From Bacteroidota bacterium (GTDB lineage Bacteria > Bacteroidota > Bacteroidia > Chitinophagales > BACL12), in the NCBI GenBank assembly GCA_016706865.1, contig JADJIS010000001.1, positions 372,001 to 436,000 of the forward strand: a stretch of 64,000 nt of DNA, written 5' to 3'. Below the pieces are notes generated by a model. That model was given only the letters and a program-made list of their open reading frames with translations. It searched no databases and was not told where the DNA came from. A program made the position numbers and the translations under genes. The stretch's first letter is position 1. Every line of letters starts with the position of its first letter. Below are positions 30,018-39,203 of this stretch, piece after piece.

Positions 30018-31970
30018 ATGAAACAATTGCCGTTCCTTAGATTGCTGTTTTTTATCTCCTTCTATCACATTTGTATAGACACAAAAGCACAGGCACCTGA
30101 AATTTTATGGGAGCACGGTTATGGTGGAAATGAAGATGACAGAGCAGAAAAAGTAATTGAAACACCTGATGGTGGTTTTTTAAGCGTGGGGTATTCAAAT
30201 TCTACTAATGGTGATATAGAAATTACGCATGGTTTAAATGAATTTTTAGTAGTTAAATCGGATGTGGACGGCAATTTTGAATGGAGTAAAAATTATGGAG
30301 GAAGTAATGGAGAATATTGTTATGGGGCATGCATTGGTCTAAATGGCGGATATGTTTTAACAGGACAAACAAATTCTATAGATGGAGATATTAACTTTAA
30401 TCATGGTGTTTATGACTGTTGGGTGGTAAAAATTGACAGTGTTGGTAATATTGAATGGGAGAAAACTTTCGGTGGAAGCATGGATGATGCGAGTTTTGAT
30501 ATCATACAAACCTCAGATGGCAATTATTTGCTTAATGCCGGAACAGCATCTCATGATGGTGATATAACTGAACTGCATGGTATTGACAAGGCGGATTTTT
30601 GGCTTGTTAAACTCAATCCTGAAGGAGATATTTTATGGGAAAAAACGTATGGCTCTACTTCAGATGAAGTCTCTTACTCTATTATTGAAACCCGAAATGG
30701 AGATTTTGTAGCTGCCGGTTTTACCACAGGAAATGATGGTGATGTGAGTGGCTTTCATGGGTGGTTTGATTATTGGGTAATTCGCGTAGATAACGAAGGT
30801 AATTTGATATGGCAAAAAGCCTTAGGTGGTTCTGATGTGGACAAGGCATATTCTGTAGTTGAAAAATCGGACCATGGTTTTTTAATTGCAGGCGAAACTT
30901 ATTCCGATGATGGCATGGTTACAGATAACCACGGGGATGAAGATGTTTGGGTAGTTGCCTTGGATAGCGCCGGTAATTTTCAATGGCAAAGAGCCTATGG
31001 CGGTGAAGGGAGTGAGATGGCCCGTTCTATTACGCAATACAATGAAAATGCTTACATTTTTGCCGGTGCATCCAACTATGTTGACGGAGATGTATCAGAA
31101 TTTTACGGTATTACCGATTATTGGGTTGTAGCAATAGATAGTTTGGGAGAATTATTATGGGAAAAAAATTATGGCGGCACCGATTATGATATACCGCAAT
31201 CTATAATAAAAACCTCCCTAAATGATATTGTAATTACAGGTGCTTCAAGTTCAATTGATATAGATGTTACCGAAACATACGCAAGCAATAATTTCTGGAC
31301 AGTTTATTTAGATTATTGTGCTCATACTTTTTATTTAGATAATGATGGGGATGGTTTTGGGGATTTGGCTTTTGATACGCTTGTGTGTGCCTTACCGGCC
31401 GGTTTTGCTGATAACGCTTTAGATTGTGATGATACCAACGAAAATATCTATCCCGGAGCTGTAGATATTTGTAATGCCATAGATGACAACTGCAATGGAG
31501 AAATAGATGAAGATGCAATGTTCACTCCCTATTTTGCTGATGCTGATGCCGATAATTACGGCAATGCAGATGTGGATTCTTTGGCCTGTATACTGCCTGA
31601 AGGGTTTGAATTAAATAACACAGATTGTGATGATACAAACCCCGATATTTATCCCGGTGCAGAAGAAATATTGAATGGATTAGACGATAATTGTGATGGT
31701 TTTATAGATGAAGGTTTAGCATTAGAAAACATCAATAATTTAAACATCACCATTTATCCAAATCCCACATTTAATATTTTAAATATTAATTACACAGGCG
31801 CTCCTCTCGATTATATTATCTATTCGGTTTTTGGCAATATTATTTACACGCAAACCGCAATTTCAAAACCAACACAAATAAATACTACTGCATTTGCTGC
31901 CGGTATTTATATTTTGCAGTTTATGAATGCGGAAGGGGAATATTATTCTGTTGCGTTTACGAAGGAATAA
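30018..31970 (+). CDS. MopE-repeat T9SS protein, copy 1
   Basis: 650 residues from ATG 30018 (MKQLPFLR); a TTG two codons earlier is less likely. Signal peptide to TKAQ. Residues 20-430 are about seven 55-60-residue repeats with cores such as DGGFLSVGYSNS, WVVKIDSVGNIEW and EKTYGGS, resembling a beta-propeller. Two MopE-type metal-binding repeats follow (YLDNDGDGFGD ... DCDDTNENIYPGA, and a second ending GLDDNCDGFIDEG), with Ca-binding-like Asp loops and Cys pairs. It ends in a T9SS type A sorting domain (ITIYPNPTFN). It is a tandem duplicate of the next gene. Confidence 0.87.
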   Translation: MKQLPFLRLLFFISFYHICIDTKAQAPEILWEHGYGGNEDDRAEKVIETPDGGFLSVGYSNSTNGDIEITHGLNEFLVVKSDVDGNFEWSKNYGGSNGEYCYGACIGLNGGYVLTGQTNSIDGDINFNHGVYDCWVVKIDSVGNIEWEKTFGGSMDDASFDIIQTSDGNYLLNAGTASHDGDITELHGIDKADFWLVKLNPEGDILWEKTYGSTSDEVSYSIIETRNGDFVAAGFTTGNDGDVSGFHGWFDYWVIRVDNEGNLIWQKALGGSDVDKAYSVVEKSDHGFLIAGETYSDDGMVTDNHGDEDVWVVALDSAGNFQWQRAYGGEGSEMARSITQYNENAYIFAGASNYVDGDVSEFYGITDYWVVAIDSLGELLWEKNYGGTDYDIPQSIIKTSLNDIVITGASSSIDIDVTETYASNNFWTVYLDYCAHTFYLDNDGDGFGDLAFDTLVCALPAGFADNALDCDDTNENIYPGAVDICNAIDDNCNGEIDEDAMFTPYFADADADNYGNADVDSLACILPEGFELNNTDCDDTNPDIYPGAEEILNGLDDNCDGFIDEGLALENINNLNITIYPNPTFNILNINYTGAPLDYIIYSVFGNIIYTQTAISKPTQINTTAFAAGIYILQFMNAEGEYYSVAFTKE

Positions 31971-31994
31971 ATTTTTAATATGACTTCAATTAAC

Positions 31995-32035
31995 CCTGTT
32001 TGATATTCAATATTTAATGTTCGATATTCGATATT
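31995..32035. repeat. GATATTC heptamer array
   Basis: GATATTC-like words repeat with a 7-bp period directly after copy 1 of the MopE gene pair. The equivalent array after copy 2 is at about 34219-34252. Confidence 0.7.
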
Positions 32036-32069
32036 ATCTACCACCTATCTTACAATTTTCTACATTCTA

Positions 32070-32115
32070 CATGTTAATAGCGACATTTTTTTGAATTGAG
32101 TTAACTTTTTCGTAG
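32070..32115 (-). pseudogene. 5' remnant of the small secreted protein gene
   Basis: Closely matches 29830-29875, the start of the small secreted-protein gene, but the start codon is ACG instead of ATG and the rest of the gene is absent. It marks the left edge of the second copy of the tandem duplication. Confidence 0.6.
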
Positions 32116-32234
32116 TTTTAATTTTAGAAATTTCGCTAAATACTAATATCATACAATAATAAAAATTCATTCTAATCCCCAAAATATTAATATAATTGGT
32201 AATTTATAACACTTACCTTGTTAAAAAATTGAAA

Positions 32235-34187
32235 ATGAAACAATTGCCGTTCCTTAGATTGCTGTTTTTTATCTCCTTCTTTCACTTTTGTATAGACACA
32301 AAAGCACAGGCACCTGAAATTTTATGGGAGCACGGTTATGGAGGAAATAATGATGATAGAGCAGAAAAGGTAATTGAAACACCTGATGGTGGTTTTTTAA
32401 CCGTGGGGTATTCAAATTCTACTGATGGTGATATAGAAATTACACATGGTTTAAATGAATTTTTAGTAGTTAAATCTGATGTTGCCGGTAATTTGGAATG
32501 GAGTAAAAATTTTGGAGGAAGTAATGGAGATTATGGTTACGGGGTATGCAATGGACTAAATGGCGGATATGTTTTGGTTGGCAAAACTAATTCAATAGAT
32601 GGGGACATTAATTTTTATCATGGCGATTATGATTGTTGGGTGATAAAAATTGACAGTGTTGGTAATATTGAATGGGAGCACACCTACGGTGGCAGTTATA
32701 CAGAAGGGGCTTCGGATATTATACAAACTTCTGATGGCAATTATTTATTAGGTGCAAGTGTGTGGTCTTCAGATGGCGATATTAGTGCACTTCATGGCAT
32801 TGATGCAGGTGACTTTTGGCTTGTTAAATTAAGTCCTGACGGGGATATCCTGTGGGAAAAAACATTTGGCTCAACAGAAACTGAACAACTCAATTCTATT
32901 ATTGAAACCCGAAATGGAGATTTTGTAGCTGCCGGTTATACCACAGGAAATGATGGTGATGTGAGTGGCTTTCATGGGTGGTTAGATTATTGGGTAATTC
33001 GCGTAGATAACGAAGGTAATTTGATATGGCAAAAAGCCTTAGGTGGTACTGATGTGGACGAGGCATATTCTGTAGTTGAAAAACCGGATCATGGATTTTT
33101 AATTGCAGGAGGAAGTTATTCCGATGATGGCATGGTTACAGATAACCACGGGGATGAAGATGTTTGGGTAGTTGCCTTGGATAGCGCCGGTAATTTTCAA
33201 TGGCAAAGAGCCTATGGCGGTGAAGGGAGTGAGATGGCCCGTTCTATTACGCAATACAATGAAAATGCTTACATTTTTGCCGGTGCATCCAACTATGTTG
33301 ACGGAGATGTATCAGAATTTTACGGTATTACCGATTATTGGGTTGTAGCAATAGATAGTTTGGGAGAATTATTATGGGAAAAAAATTATGGCGGCACCGA
33401 TTATGATATACCGCAATCTATAATAAAAACCTCCCTAAATGATATTGTAATTACAGGTGCTTCAAGTTCAATTGATATAGATGTTACCGAAACATACGCA
33501 AGCAATAATTTCTGGACAGTTTATTTAGATTATTGTGCTCATACTTTTTATTTGGATAATGATGGGGATGGTTTTGGAGATTTGGCTTTTGATACGCTTG
33601 TGTGTGCCTTGCCGGCCGGTTTTGCTGATAACGCTTTAGATTGTGATGATAACAATGAAAATATCTATCCCGGAGCTGTAGATATTTGTAATGCCATAGA
33701 TGACAACTGCAATGGAGAAATAGATGAAGATGCAACTTTCACTCTCTATTTTGCTGATGCTGATGCCGATAATTACGGCAATGCAGAGGTGGATTCTTTG
33801 GCCTGTACACTACCTGAAGGGTTTGTATTAAATAACACAGATTGTGATGATACAAACCCCGATATTTATCCAGGCGCAGAAGAAATATTGAATGGATTAG
33901 ACGATAATTGTGATGGTTTTATAGATGAAGGTTTAGCATTAGAAAACATCAATAATTTAAACATCACCATTTATCCAAATCCCACATTTAATATGTTAAA
34001 TATTAATTACACAGGCGCTCCTCTCGATTATATTATCTATTCGGTTTTTGGCAATATTATTTACGCGCAAACCGCAATTTCAAAACCAACACAAATAAAT
34101 ACTACTGCATTTGCTGCCGGTATTTATATTTTGCAGTTTATGAATGCGGAAGGGGAATATTATTCTGTTGCGTTTACGAAGGAATAA
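32235..34187 (+). CDS. MopE-repeat T9SS protein, copy 2
   Basis: 650 residues from ATG 32235; the open frame extends 13 codons upstream without a better start. The architecture equals copy 1: signal peptide, propeller-like repeats, two MopE repeats with DCDD and DDNCDG motifs, and a T9SS type A sorting domain. The first ~225 residues differ from copy 1 at many positions. The remainder is almost identical, and a stretch of about 430 bp (about 33119-33547, against 30902-31330) shows no difference I could find. This pattern suggests gene conversion after duplication. The 5' leader and 3' flank are also shared. Confidence 0.87.
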   Translation: MKQLPFLRLLFFISFFHFCIDTKAQAPEILWEHGYGGNNDDRAEKVIETPDGGFLTVGYSNSTDGDIEITHGLNEFLVVKSDVAGNLEWSKNFGGSNGDYGYGVCNGLNGGYVLVGKTNSIDGDINFYHGDYDCWVIKIDSVGNIEWEHTYGGSYTEGASDIIQTSDGNYLLGASVWSSDGDISALHGIDAGDFWLVKLSPDGDILWEKTFGSTETEQLNSIIETRNGDFVAAGYTTGNDGDVSGFHGWLDYWVIRVDNEGNLIWQKALGGTDVDEAYSVVEKPDHGFLIAGGSYSDDGMVTDNHGDEDVWVVALDSAGNFQWQRAYGGEGSEMARSITQYNENAYIFAGASNYVDGDVSEFYGITDYWVVAIDSLGELLWEKNYGGTDYDIPQSIIKTSLNDIVITGASSSIDIDVTETYASNNFWTVYLDYCAHTFYLDNDGDGFGDLAFDTLVCALPAGFADNALDCDDNNENIYPGAVDICNAIDDNCNGEIDEDATFTLYFADADADNYGNAEVDSLACTLPEGFVLNNTDCDDTNPDIYPGAEEILNGLDDNCDGFIDEGLALENINNLNITIYPNPTFNMLNINYTGAPLDYIIYSVFGNIIYAQTAISKPTQINTTAFAAGIYILQFMNAEGEYYSVAFTKE

Positions 34188-34204
34188 ATTTTTAATATGG
34201 CTTC

Positions 34205-34400
34205 GATTAATCCTGTTCGATATTCAATATTTAATGTTCATTATTCGATATTACATTCCCTGTTTTCAGAATATTCGATTGATCTGCGCTGTTGATGGTC
34301 AAACTCACCACTCACTATTTACAAAAAATCATTTGGTAAAAGAATAATTATCCGGCTACATAGGATTTAGCTCTTTACTGATTACTCATTACTGATTTTT
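34205..34400. repeat. Heptamer arrays and repeat core
   Basis: GATATTC words (about 34219-34252), ACTCACC words (about 34303-34316), a TATCCGGCT core near 34350 shared with other islands, and ACTNATT words at 34377-34397, all with 7-bp spacing. This is the last island before a long array-free stretch. Confidence 0.7.
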
Positions 34401-34413
34401 GATCTGCTTCAAA

Positions 34414-34450
34414 TAAAAAAGGGCTGTCTCAATTAGAAAAAGCCCTTTTA
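34414..34450 (-). terminator. Terminator of the cysCDN operon
   Basis: AAAAGGGCT and AGCCCTTTT arms, 18 bp past the cysN stop on the minus strand, followed by a T-run in the direction of transcription. Confidence 0.8.
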
Positions 34451-34467
34451 AAAATTTAAGCTATTTT

Positions 34468-35769
34468 TTATTCAATTATCATCCCCGCTCCTACTGTTGA
34501 ATTAGTTCCTTCATCAATAATAATTATTGAACCTGTATTTCTGTTTCGGCGATATTCGTCGTAGAATAATGGAACGGTTGTACGCAATTTAACACGTCCA
34601 ATTTCATTGAGTGATAAACTGTCAACATCCTGAATTCTGTGCAGGGTATTTACATCCACTTTATATAAAATTTCTTTCACTACGCAACGCGCATCACGGG
34701 TTGTATGTTTAATTGCGTATTTACCATTTAACTGCAATGGTTTTTTATCATCCATCCAGCACAACATAATATCAATTTCCTGTCCGATCTTAGGCACGTT
34801 ATTTTCGCGCACTATCATATCTCCTCTGCTGATATCGATATCATCTTCCAGAATTAACGTAACACTTTCGGGTGGAAAAGCTTCTTCCATATCACCGTCA
34901 ATAGTTTTAATAGCTGCGATCTTGGAAGTTAATCCTGATGGTAAATGCATAACTTCATCACCAGGTTTAAATACACCACCAACAACTCTTCCTGCGAAAC
35001 CGCGGTAATCGTGATATTCGTTACTCATAGGTCTGATAACAGATTGAACCGGAAAACGGCAATCAATTAAATTATGATCGGAACCGATGTGAACTGTTTC
35101 TAAGGTATATAATAAGGTTGGCCCTTCATACCAAGGCATATTTTTACTGCGATCAACAACGTTATCTCCAAACAATGCGCTGATTGGAATAAAACGCACA
35201 TCCTGCACATCTAATTTAGATGCAAAATGACGAAATTGTTCTACTACTTCATCGTATTTTTCTTTATCATAATCAACAAGATCCATTTTATTGATACAAA
35301 TAACGATGTGAGGAATTTGCAATAATGACGCAATAAATGAATGACGATAAGTTTGTTCCACAACACCGTGACGTGCATCTACCAATATAATAGCTAGGTT
35401 TGCAGTGGATGCACCTGTAACCATATTTCTGGTGTATTGAATATGACCCGGTGTATCTGCAATAATGAATTTTCTTTTTGGTGTTGCGAAATAACGGTAA
35501 GCAACATCAATGGTAATTCCCTGTTCGCGTTCTGCTTTTAAACCATCGGTAAGTAAAGCGAGATTTACATATTCTTCGCCTCTTTGTTTTGATGATTTTT
35601 CTATGGCTTCCATTTGATCAACAAAAATGGATTTTGAATCGTATAATAATCTTCCGATCAAAGTTGATTTACCATCATCTACCGATCCAGCAGTTGTAAA
35701 GCGCAATAATTCCATGTTTAAGTAACCATGGTTGTCGAATGTTCCGTTATCGTTAACTAAATGTTCCAT
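34468..35769 (-). CDS. cysN: Sulfate adenylyltransferase subunit 1 (GTPase)
   Basis: 433 residues, somewhat shorter than E. coli CysN (475). It carries the elongation-factor-type GTPase motifs: P-loop GSVDDGKSTLIGR (about 32-44), DTPGH and NKMD. EF-Tu-like beta-barrel domains II and III follow. With CysD it makes adenosine 5'-phosphosulfate (APS) from ATP and sulfate, with GTP hydrolysis driving the reaction, in the cytoplasm. Last gene of cysC-cysD-cysN, 71 bp after cysD. No APS-kinase fusion is present, in agreement with a separate cysC. Confidence 0.96.
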   Translation of the reverse strand: MEHLVNDNGTFDNHGYLNMELLRFTTAGSVDDGKSTLIGRLLYDSKSIFVDQMEAIEKSSKQRGEEYVNLALLTDGLKAEREQGITIDVAYRYFATPKRKFIIADTPGHIQYTRNMVTGASTANLAIILVDARHGVVEQTYRHSFIASLLQIPHIVICINKMDLVDYDKEKYDEVVEQFRHFASKLDVQDVRFIPISALFGDNVVDRSKNMPWYEGPTLLYTLETVHIGSDHNLIDCRFPVQSVIRPMSNEYHDYRGFAGRVVGGVFKPGDEVMHLPSGLTSKIAAIKTIDGDMEEAFPPESVTLILEDDIDISRGDMIVRENNVPKIGQEIDIMLCWMDDKKPLQLNGKYAIKHTTRDARCVVKEILYKVDVNTLHRIQDVDSLSLNEIGRVKLRTTVPLFYDEYRRNRNTGSIIIIDEGTNSTVGAGMIIE

Positions 35770-35840
35770 AAAAAAAGGTATTGAACAATATTTTTTTTGA
35801 TTAAATTAATTTGAATGAAAAAGCCGGTTAATTTTTAAGA

Positions 35841-36746
35841 TTAAAAATATCCCTGTTTTTTTCTGTCTTCCATTGATGTTTCACTGCGTTTGTCGTCTGA
35901 ACGATTTCCGCGTTCAGTAAGACGTGTTGTAGCTACTTCGTAAATAATTTTTTCAACGGTATCTGCATCGCTTTCCACTGCTCCTGTAATAGGAAGATCG
36001 CCACAGGTTCTGAAACGAATTTGTTTAGATATTACCTTTTCGTTAGGTCGTAATTTAACCCATTCAGGATGTGTGGAAATAAATGTTCCGTCTCTTTCAA
36101 TTACTTCGCGCTGATGTGCGAAATACAATTTCGGAAGAGGAATATTTTCCTGATAAATATATTGCCAAACATCCATTTCTGTCCAGTTAGAAATTGGAAA
36201 TACACGGAAATGTTCGCCGTGATGTTTTCTTCCATTAAATAAATTCCATAATTCAGGTCTTTGATTTTTTGGATCCCACTGTCCGAATTCATCTCTGTGT
36301 GAAAAAAATCTTTCTTTTGCACGGGCCTTTTCTTCATCTCTTCTTGCCCCACCCATTGCGGCATCGAATTTATTTTTTTCCAAGGTTTCCAATAAAGTAA
36401 CTGTTTGCAAAGCATTTCTGCTTGCATTCATTCCCTGTTCTTCCACAGCTGTTCCTTGTTGAATAGAATCTTCCACTGAACCGACAATTAATCTCGCGCC
36501 TACTTCATTAACAAGCCAATCGCGATATTCCATTGTTTCGGGAAAATTATGTCCTGTATCAATATGCACTAATGGGAAAGGAATTTTCGCAGGCCAAAAA
36601 GCTTTTCTTGCAAGAAAAACCATTACAATAGAATCTTTTCCGCCGCTGAATAATAAGGCAGGATTTTCAAACTGTGCCGCAACTTCCCGCATTATAAAAA
36701 TGCTTTCTGCTTCCAATTCTTTTAAGTGCGTTAAACTGTAACTCAT
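35841..36746 (-). CDS. cysD: Sulfate adenylyltransferase subunit 2
   Basis: 301 residues, the usual length for CysD. The PP-loop ATP-pyrophosphatase motif SGGKDSIVM lies near residue 34, followed by HIDTGHNFPET and a GGARRDEEKARAKERFFS block, both conserved in CysD/PAPS-reductase relatives. It catalyses adenylyl transfer to sulfate in a complex with CysN. Middle gene of the operon, 64 bp after cysC. The C-terminus ends with a basic, Asp/Arg-rich tail (RGNRSDDKRSETSMEDRKKQGYF region) as in the family. Confidence 0.96.
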   Translation of the reverse strand: MSYSLTHLKELEAESIFIMREVAAQFENPALLFSGGKDSIVMVFLARKAFWPAKIPFPLVHIDTGHNFPETMEYRDWLVNEVGARLIVGSVEDSIQQGTAVEEQGMNASRNALQTVTLLETLEKNKFDAAMGGARRDEEKARAKERFFSHRDEFGQWDPKNQRPELWNLFNGRKHHGEHFRVFPISNWTEMDVWQYIYQENIPLPKLYFAHQREVIERDGTFISTHPEWVKLRPNEKVISKQIRFRTCGDLPITGAVESDADTVEKIIYEVATTRLTERGNRSDDKRSETSMEDRKKQGYF

Positions 36747-36810
36747 GAATACTGTTTTTTATTAATTTTATATTATTGAATCCGGAACACTTTAAAGTAT
36801 TCCGTTTATT

Positions 36811-37416
36811 TTATTTTTTTATTACCGGTAAAATAAAGTCAAGCAACATCTGCACACTTTCCTCAATTTCCATTTTATCTGTTCTGATCTCCAATGCGGG
36901 ATTTTCGGGTGCTTCGAAGGGTGAAGTAATTCCGGTAAAATCCGGTATCAATCCTGCCCTGGCTTTTTTATATAATCCTTTTACATCACGCGCTTCACAA
37001 ACTTCCAGTGGTGCATTGATATAAATTTCCAGAAAATCATTTTCCCCGATCAGTTCCTTCGCCATTTTTCTGATCTCATTGGTAGGGCTTACAAAACTGT
37101 TTATGGTGATGATCCCGCAATTCAGAAACAATTTGCTCACTTCCGCAATTCGGCGAATATTTTCAATTCTGTCGGCATCTGAAAAGGAAAGGTTGTTGTT
37201 TATTCCTGAACGGATATTATCTCCATCCAGCAACATGGTAAGGTTTCCATTAGCATGTAAGATCTTTTCCAGGTGTTGGGCGATAGTACTTTTCCCCGAA
37301 CCTGAAAGGCCGGTCAGCCAGATCACCTTGGCGGTCTGCTGTAAAAGATCCTCTTTATCAATGCGCTGTAAAAGCCTGTCGAATATGGGATGAATGTTTT
37401 CCTGCACTTCTTTCAT
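36811..37416 (-). CDS. cysC: Adenylylsulfate (APS) kinase
   Basis: 201 residues with P-loop GLSGSGKST (about 36-44) and the APS-kinase blocks LLDGDNIRSGINNNLSFS, NIRRIAEVSKLF and EVCEARDVKGLYKKARAG. It phosphorylates APS to PAPS, the sulfate donor for reduction or for sulfotransferases. First gene of the operon. A -7 box TAACTTTG lies 29 bp upstream. No PAPS reductase or sulfotransferase is in the window, so the end use of PAPS is not shown. Confidence 0.95.
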   Translation of the reverse strand: MKEVQENIHPIFDRLLQRIDKEDLLQQTAKVIWLTGLSGSGKSTIAQHLEKILHANGNLTMLLDGDNIRSGINNNLSFSDADRIENIRRIAEVSKLFLNCGIITINSFVSPTNEIRKMAKELIGENDFLEIYINAPLEVCEARDVKGLYKKARAGLIPDFTGITSPFEAPENPALEIRTDKMEIEESVQMLLDFILPVIKK

Positions 37417-37444
37417 TTCTCGAAATAGATTCCAAATTGCGCCG

Positions 37445-37452
37445 CAAAGTTA
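37445..37452 (-). promoter_or_regulatory. -7 box TAACTTTG of the cysCDN operon
   Basis: Minus-strand TAACTTTG matches TAnnTTTG. It is followed by GCGGCGC and then the cysC ATG at 37416. Confidence 0.65.
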
Positions 37453-37519
37453 CAAAACGTCATCGGTTTTATTGATGAATGACTGAAAGAAAGGGTTGTA
37501 TCCCTGTTTTTTTTCTTTC

Positions 37520-38917
37520 TTAGATCTTTATCAGCTTCCATTTCCCCCGTCTGAAAAGGATGATGAAAGCAACAGCCATCAACGATTCAGAGATTGGAAT
37601 GGCCATATAAATACCTGAAGAATCAAGTTCCAGAGAGATAGCAAGAAAATATGCCAGGGGTATCTGTATGAGCCAAAATCCGACAAAATTGATCATAGTT
37701 GGAATCTTGCTGTTTCCCGCTCCATTAAAAGCATTTGCCAAAACCATCTCATAACCATAAAAGATATAACCCATACAAATGATACGTAAACACTTGACTC
37801 CCTCCTGAATCACAGCCTCCTCATTCGTGAATATGCTCAGGAAATTGGCAGGAAAAATGACAAAAATAACGGTTACAATACCCATAAAGATGAGATTGAA
37901 GTAACCCGTTCGCCAGACAGCTTTTTCGGCTCTTTCGGGTAGACCGGCACCCAGGTTTTGACCTGTTAGTGTTGCGGCGGCATTACTTATACCCCAGGCC
38001 GGCAATATGCTAAATATGAGAATTCGTATGGAGATGGTGTAACTCGCGAGCACCTGTTCCCCAAAATTGCTCATAATGCTCATTAAAAATATCCAACTGG
38101 AGGAAGCGATAATAAATTGACCCGTAGCGCCGGCTGATACTTTTACAAGTTTGGCAATGATATCTGCTTTTAATCCGAATATCTTACCCTTTAAATGAAT
38201 GAGCGATTTTCCATTAAAGAGATGATAAATTTGATAGGAAACACCGATTGTCCTACCAATATTGGTTGCTACAGCCGCACCTAATAAACCGAGTTCGGGA
38301 AAAGGACCTATTCCAAAAATAAACATGGGGTCGAGAATGATATTGATACCATTTGCAATGATGAGGCTTCTCATTGCAATACCGGCATCACCTGCTCCTC
38401 GAAAAATTCCGTTTATGAGAAATAATAACATGATAGTGATATTCCCGGATATCATTAATCGGGTGTAACTGACACCATAATCTACAAGTGCCGGACTTGC
38501 TCCCATCATTTCGAGAATATTTCTCGAATAAAATAATCCGATAATAGAAATGATCAATGAAATTCCGATACCGCCGTAAATAGCCTGAACGGCGGTTACT
38601 TTGGCTTCCGTGATATTTTTCTCACCAACTCTTCTTGCAACCAGAGCAGTTGCACCCATACTTAATCCGAAACCCAGCGAATAAATAATGGTTAAAGTAC
38701 TTTCCGTTAATCCAACAACTGCAACAGCCTGTGTACTAACCTTGCTCACAAAAAATATATCCACCACCGCAAATAAACTCTCCATGAACATTTCAAATAT
38801 CATGGGAATTGCGAGCATAAAAATTACGCGATCTATGCTCCCTGTTGTGGTATCTACATTTTCTCCTTTTAGAGCTTGAATGAATAATTTAAAAATATTT
38901 CTTTTTTGACCAGCCAT
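37520..38917 (-). CDS. MATE-family efflux transporter
   Basis: 465 residues with about 12 hydrophobic segments in two six-helix halves. Typical MATE features are VDIFFVSKVSTQAVAVVGLTE near residue 50 and, in the second half, SWIFLMSIMSNFGEQVLASYTISIRI and an AAATLTGQNLGAG block. It probably exports cationic compounds using a Na+ or H+ gradient across the inner membrane. The substrate is unknown. It lies upstream of cysC on the same strand with a 103-bp gap that holds the cys -7 box, so it is likely a separate unit. Confidence 0.9.
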   Translation of the reverse strand: MAGQKRNIFKLFIQALKGENVDTTTGSIDRVIFMLAIPMIFEMFMESLFAVVDIFFVSKVSTQAVAVVGLTESTLTIIYSLGFGLSMGATALVARRVGEKNITEAKVTAVQAIYGGIGISLIISIIGLFYSRNILEMMGASPALVDYGVSYTRLMISGNITIMLLFLINGIFRGAGDAGIAMRSLIIANGINIILDPMFIFGIGPFPELGLLGAAVATNIGRTIGVSYQIYHLFNGKSLIHLKGKIFGLKADIIAKLVKVSAGATGQFIIASSSWIFLMSIMSNFGEQVLASYTISIRILIFSILPAWGISNAAATLTGQNLGAGLPERAEKAVWRTGYFNLIFMGIVTVIFVIFPANFLSIFTNEEAVIQEGVKCLRIICMGYIFYGYEMVLANAFNGAGNSKIPTMINFVGFWLIQIPLAYFLAISLELDSSGIYMAIPISESLMAVAFIILFRRGKWKLIKI

Positions 38918-39080
38918 TTAAATTTGAACTTCAAAATTGTATATGCCTAATACAATCCATTTTTCGAAGCCCAAAGGTGGGAAGAAATTAAGAAGAAAAC
39001 AAAGTAGTATAACTAATTGCATTTAATAAAGCAGAATAAACAATAAGATGGTTATATTTTATTTAAATCCTATTGCAGTA

Positions 39081-39120
39081 AAAACTACAAAACCCTCCAC
39101 ATTGGGAGGATTTCGTAGTT
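39081..39120 (-). terminator. Terminator of the two-repeat T9SS gene
   Basis: AACTACGAAATCCTCCC and GGAGGGTTTTGTAGTT arms on the minus strand, with a T-run after. It lies between the T9SS gene stop (39204) and the MATE gene start. Confidence 0.75.
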
Positions 39121-39203
39121 CGCTTTGTATTCCGGTAATGCCGAATTGATACTAACATGGCTGCCAGAATAATTTAAAGTATTAATTATTATTTAAAATC
39201 AGT

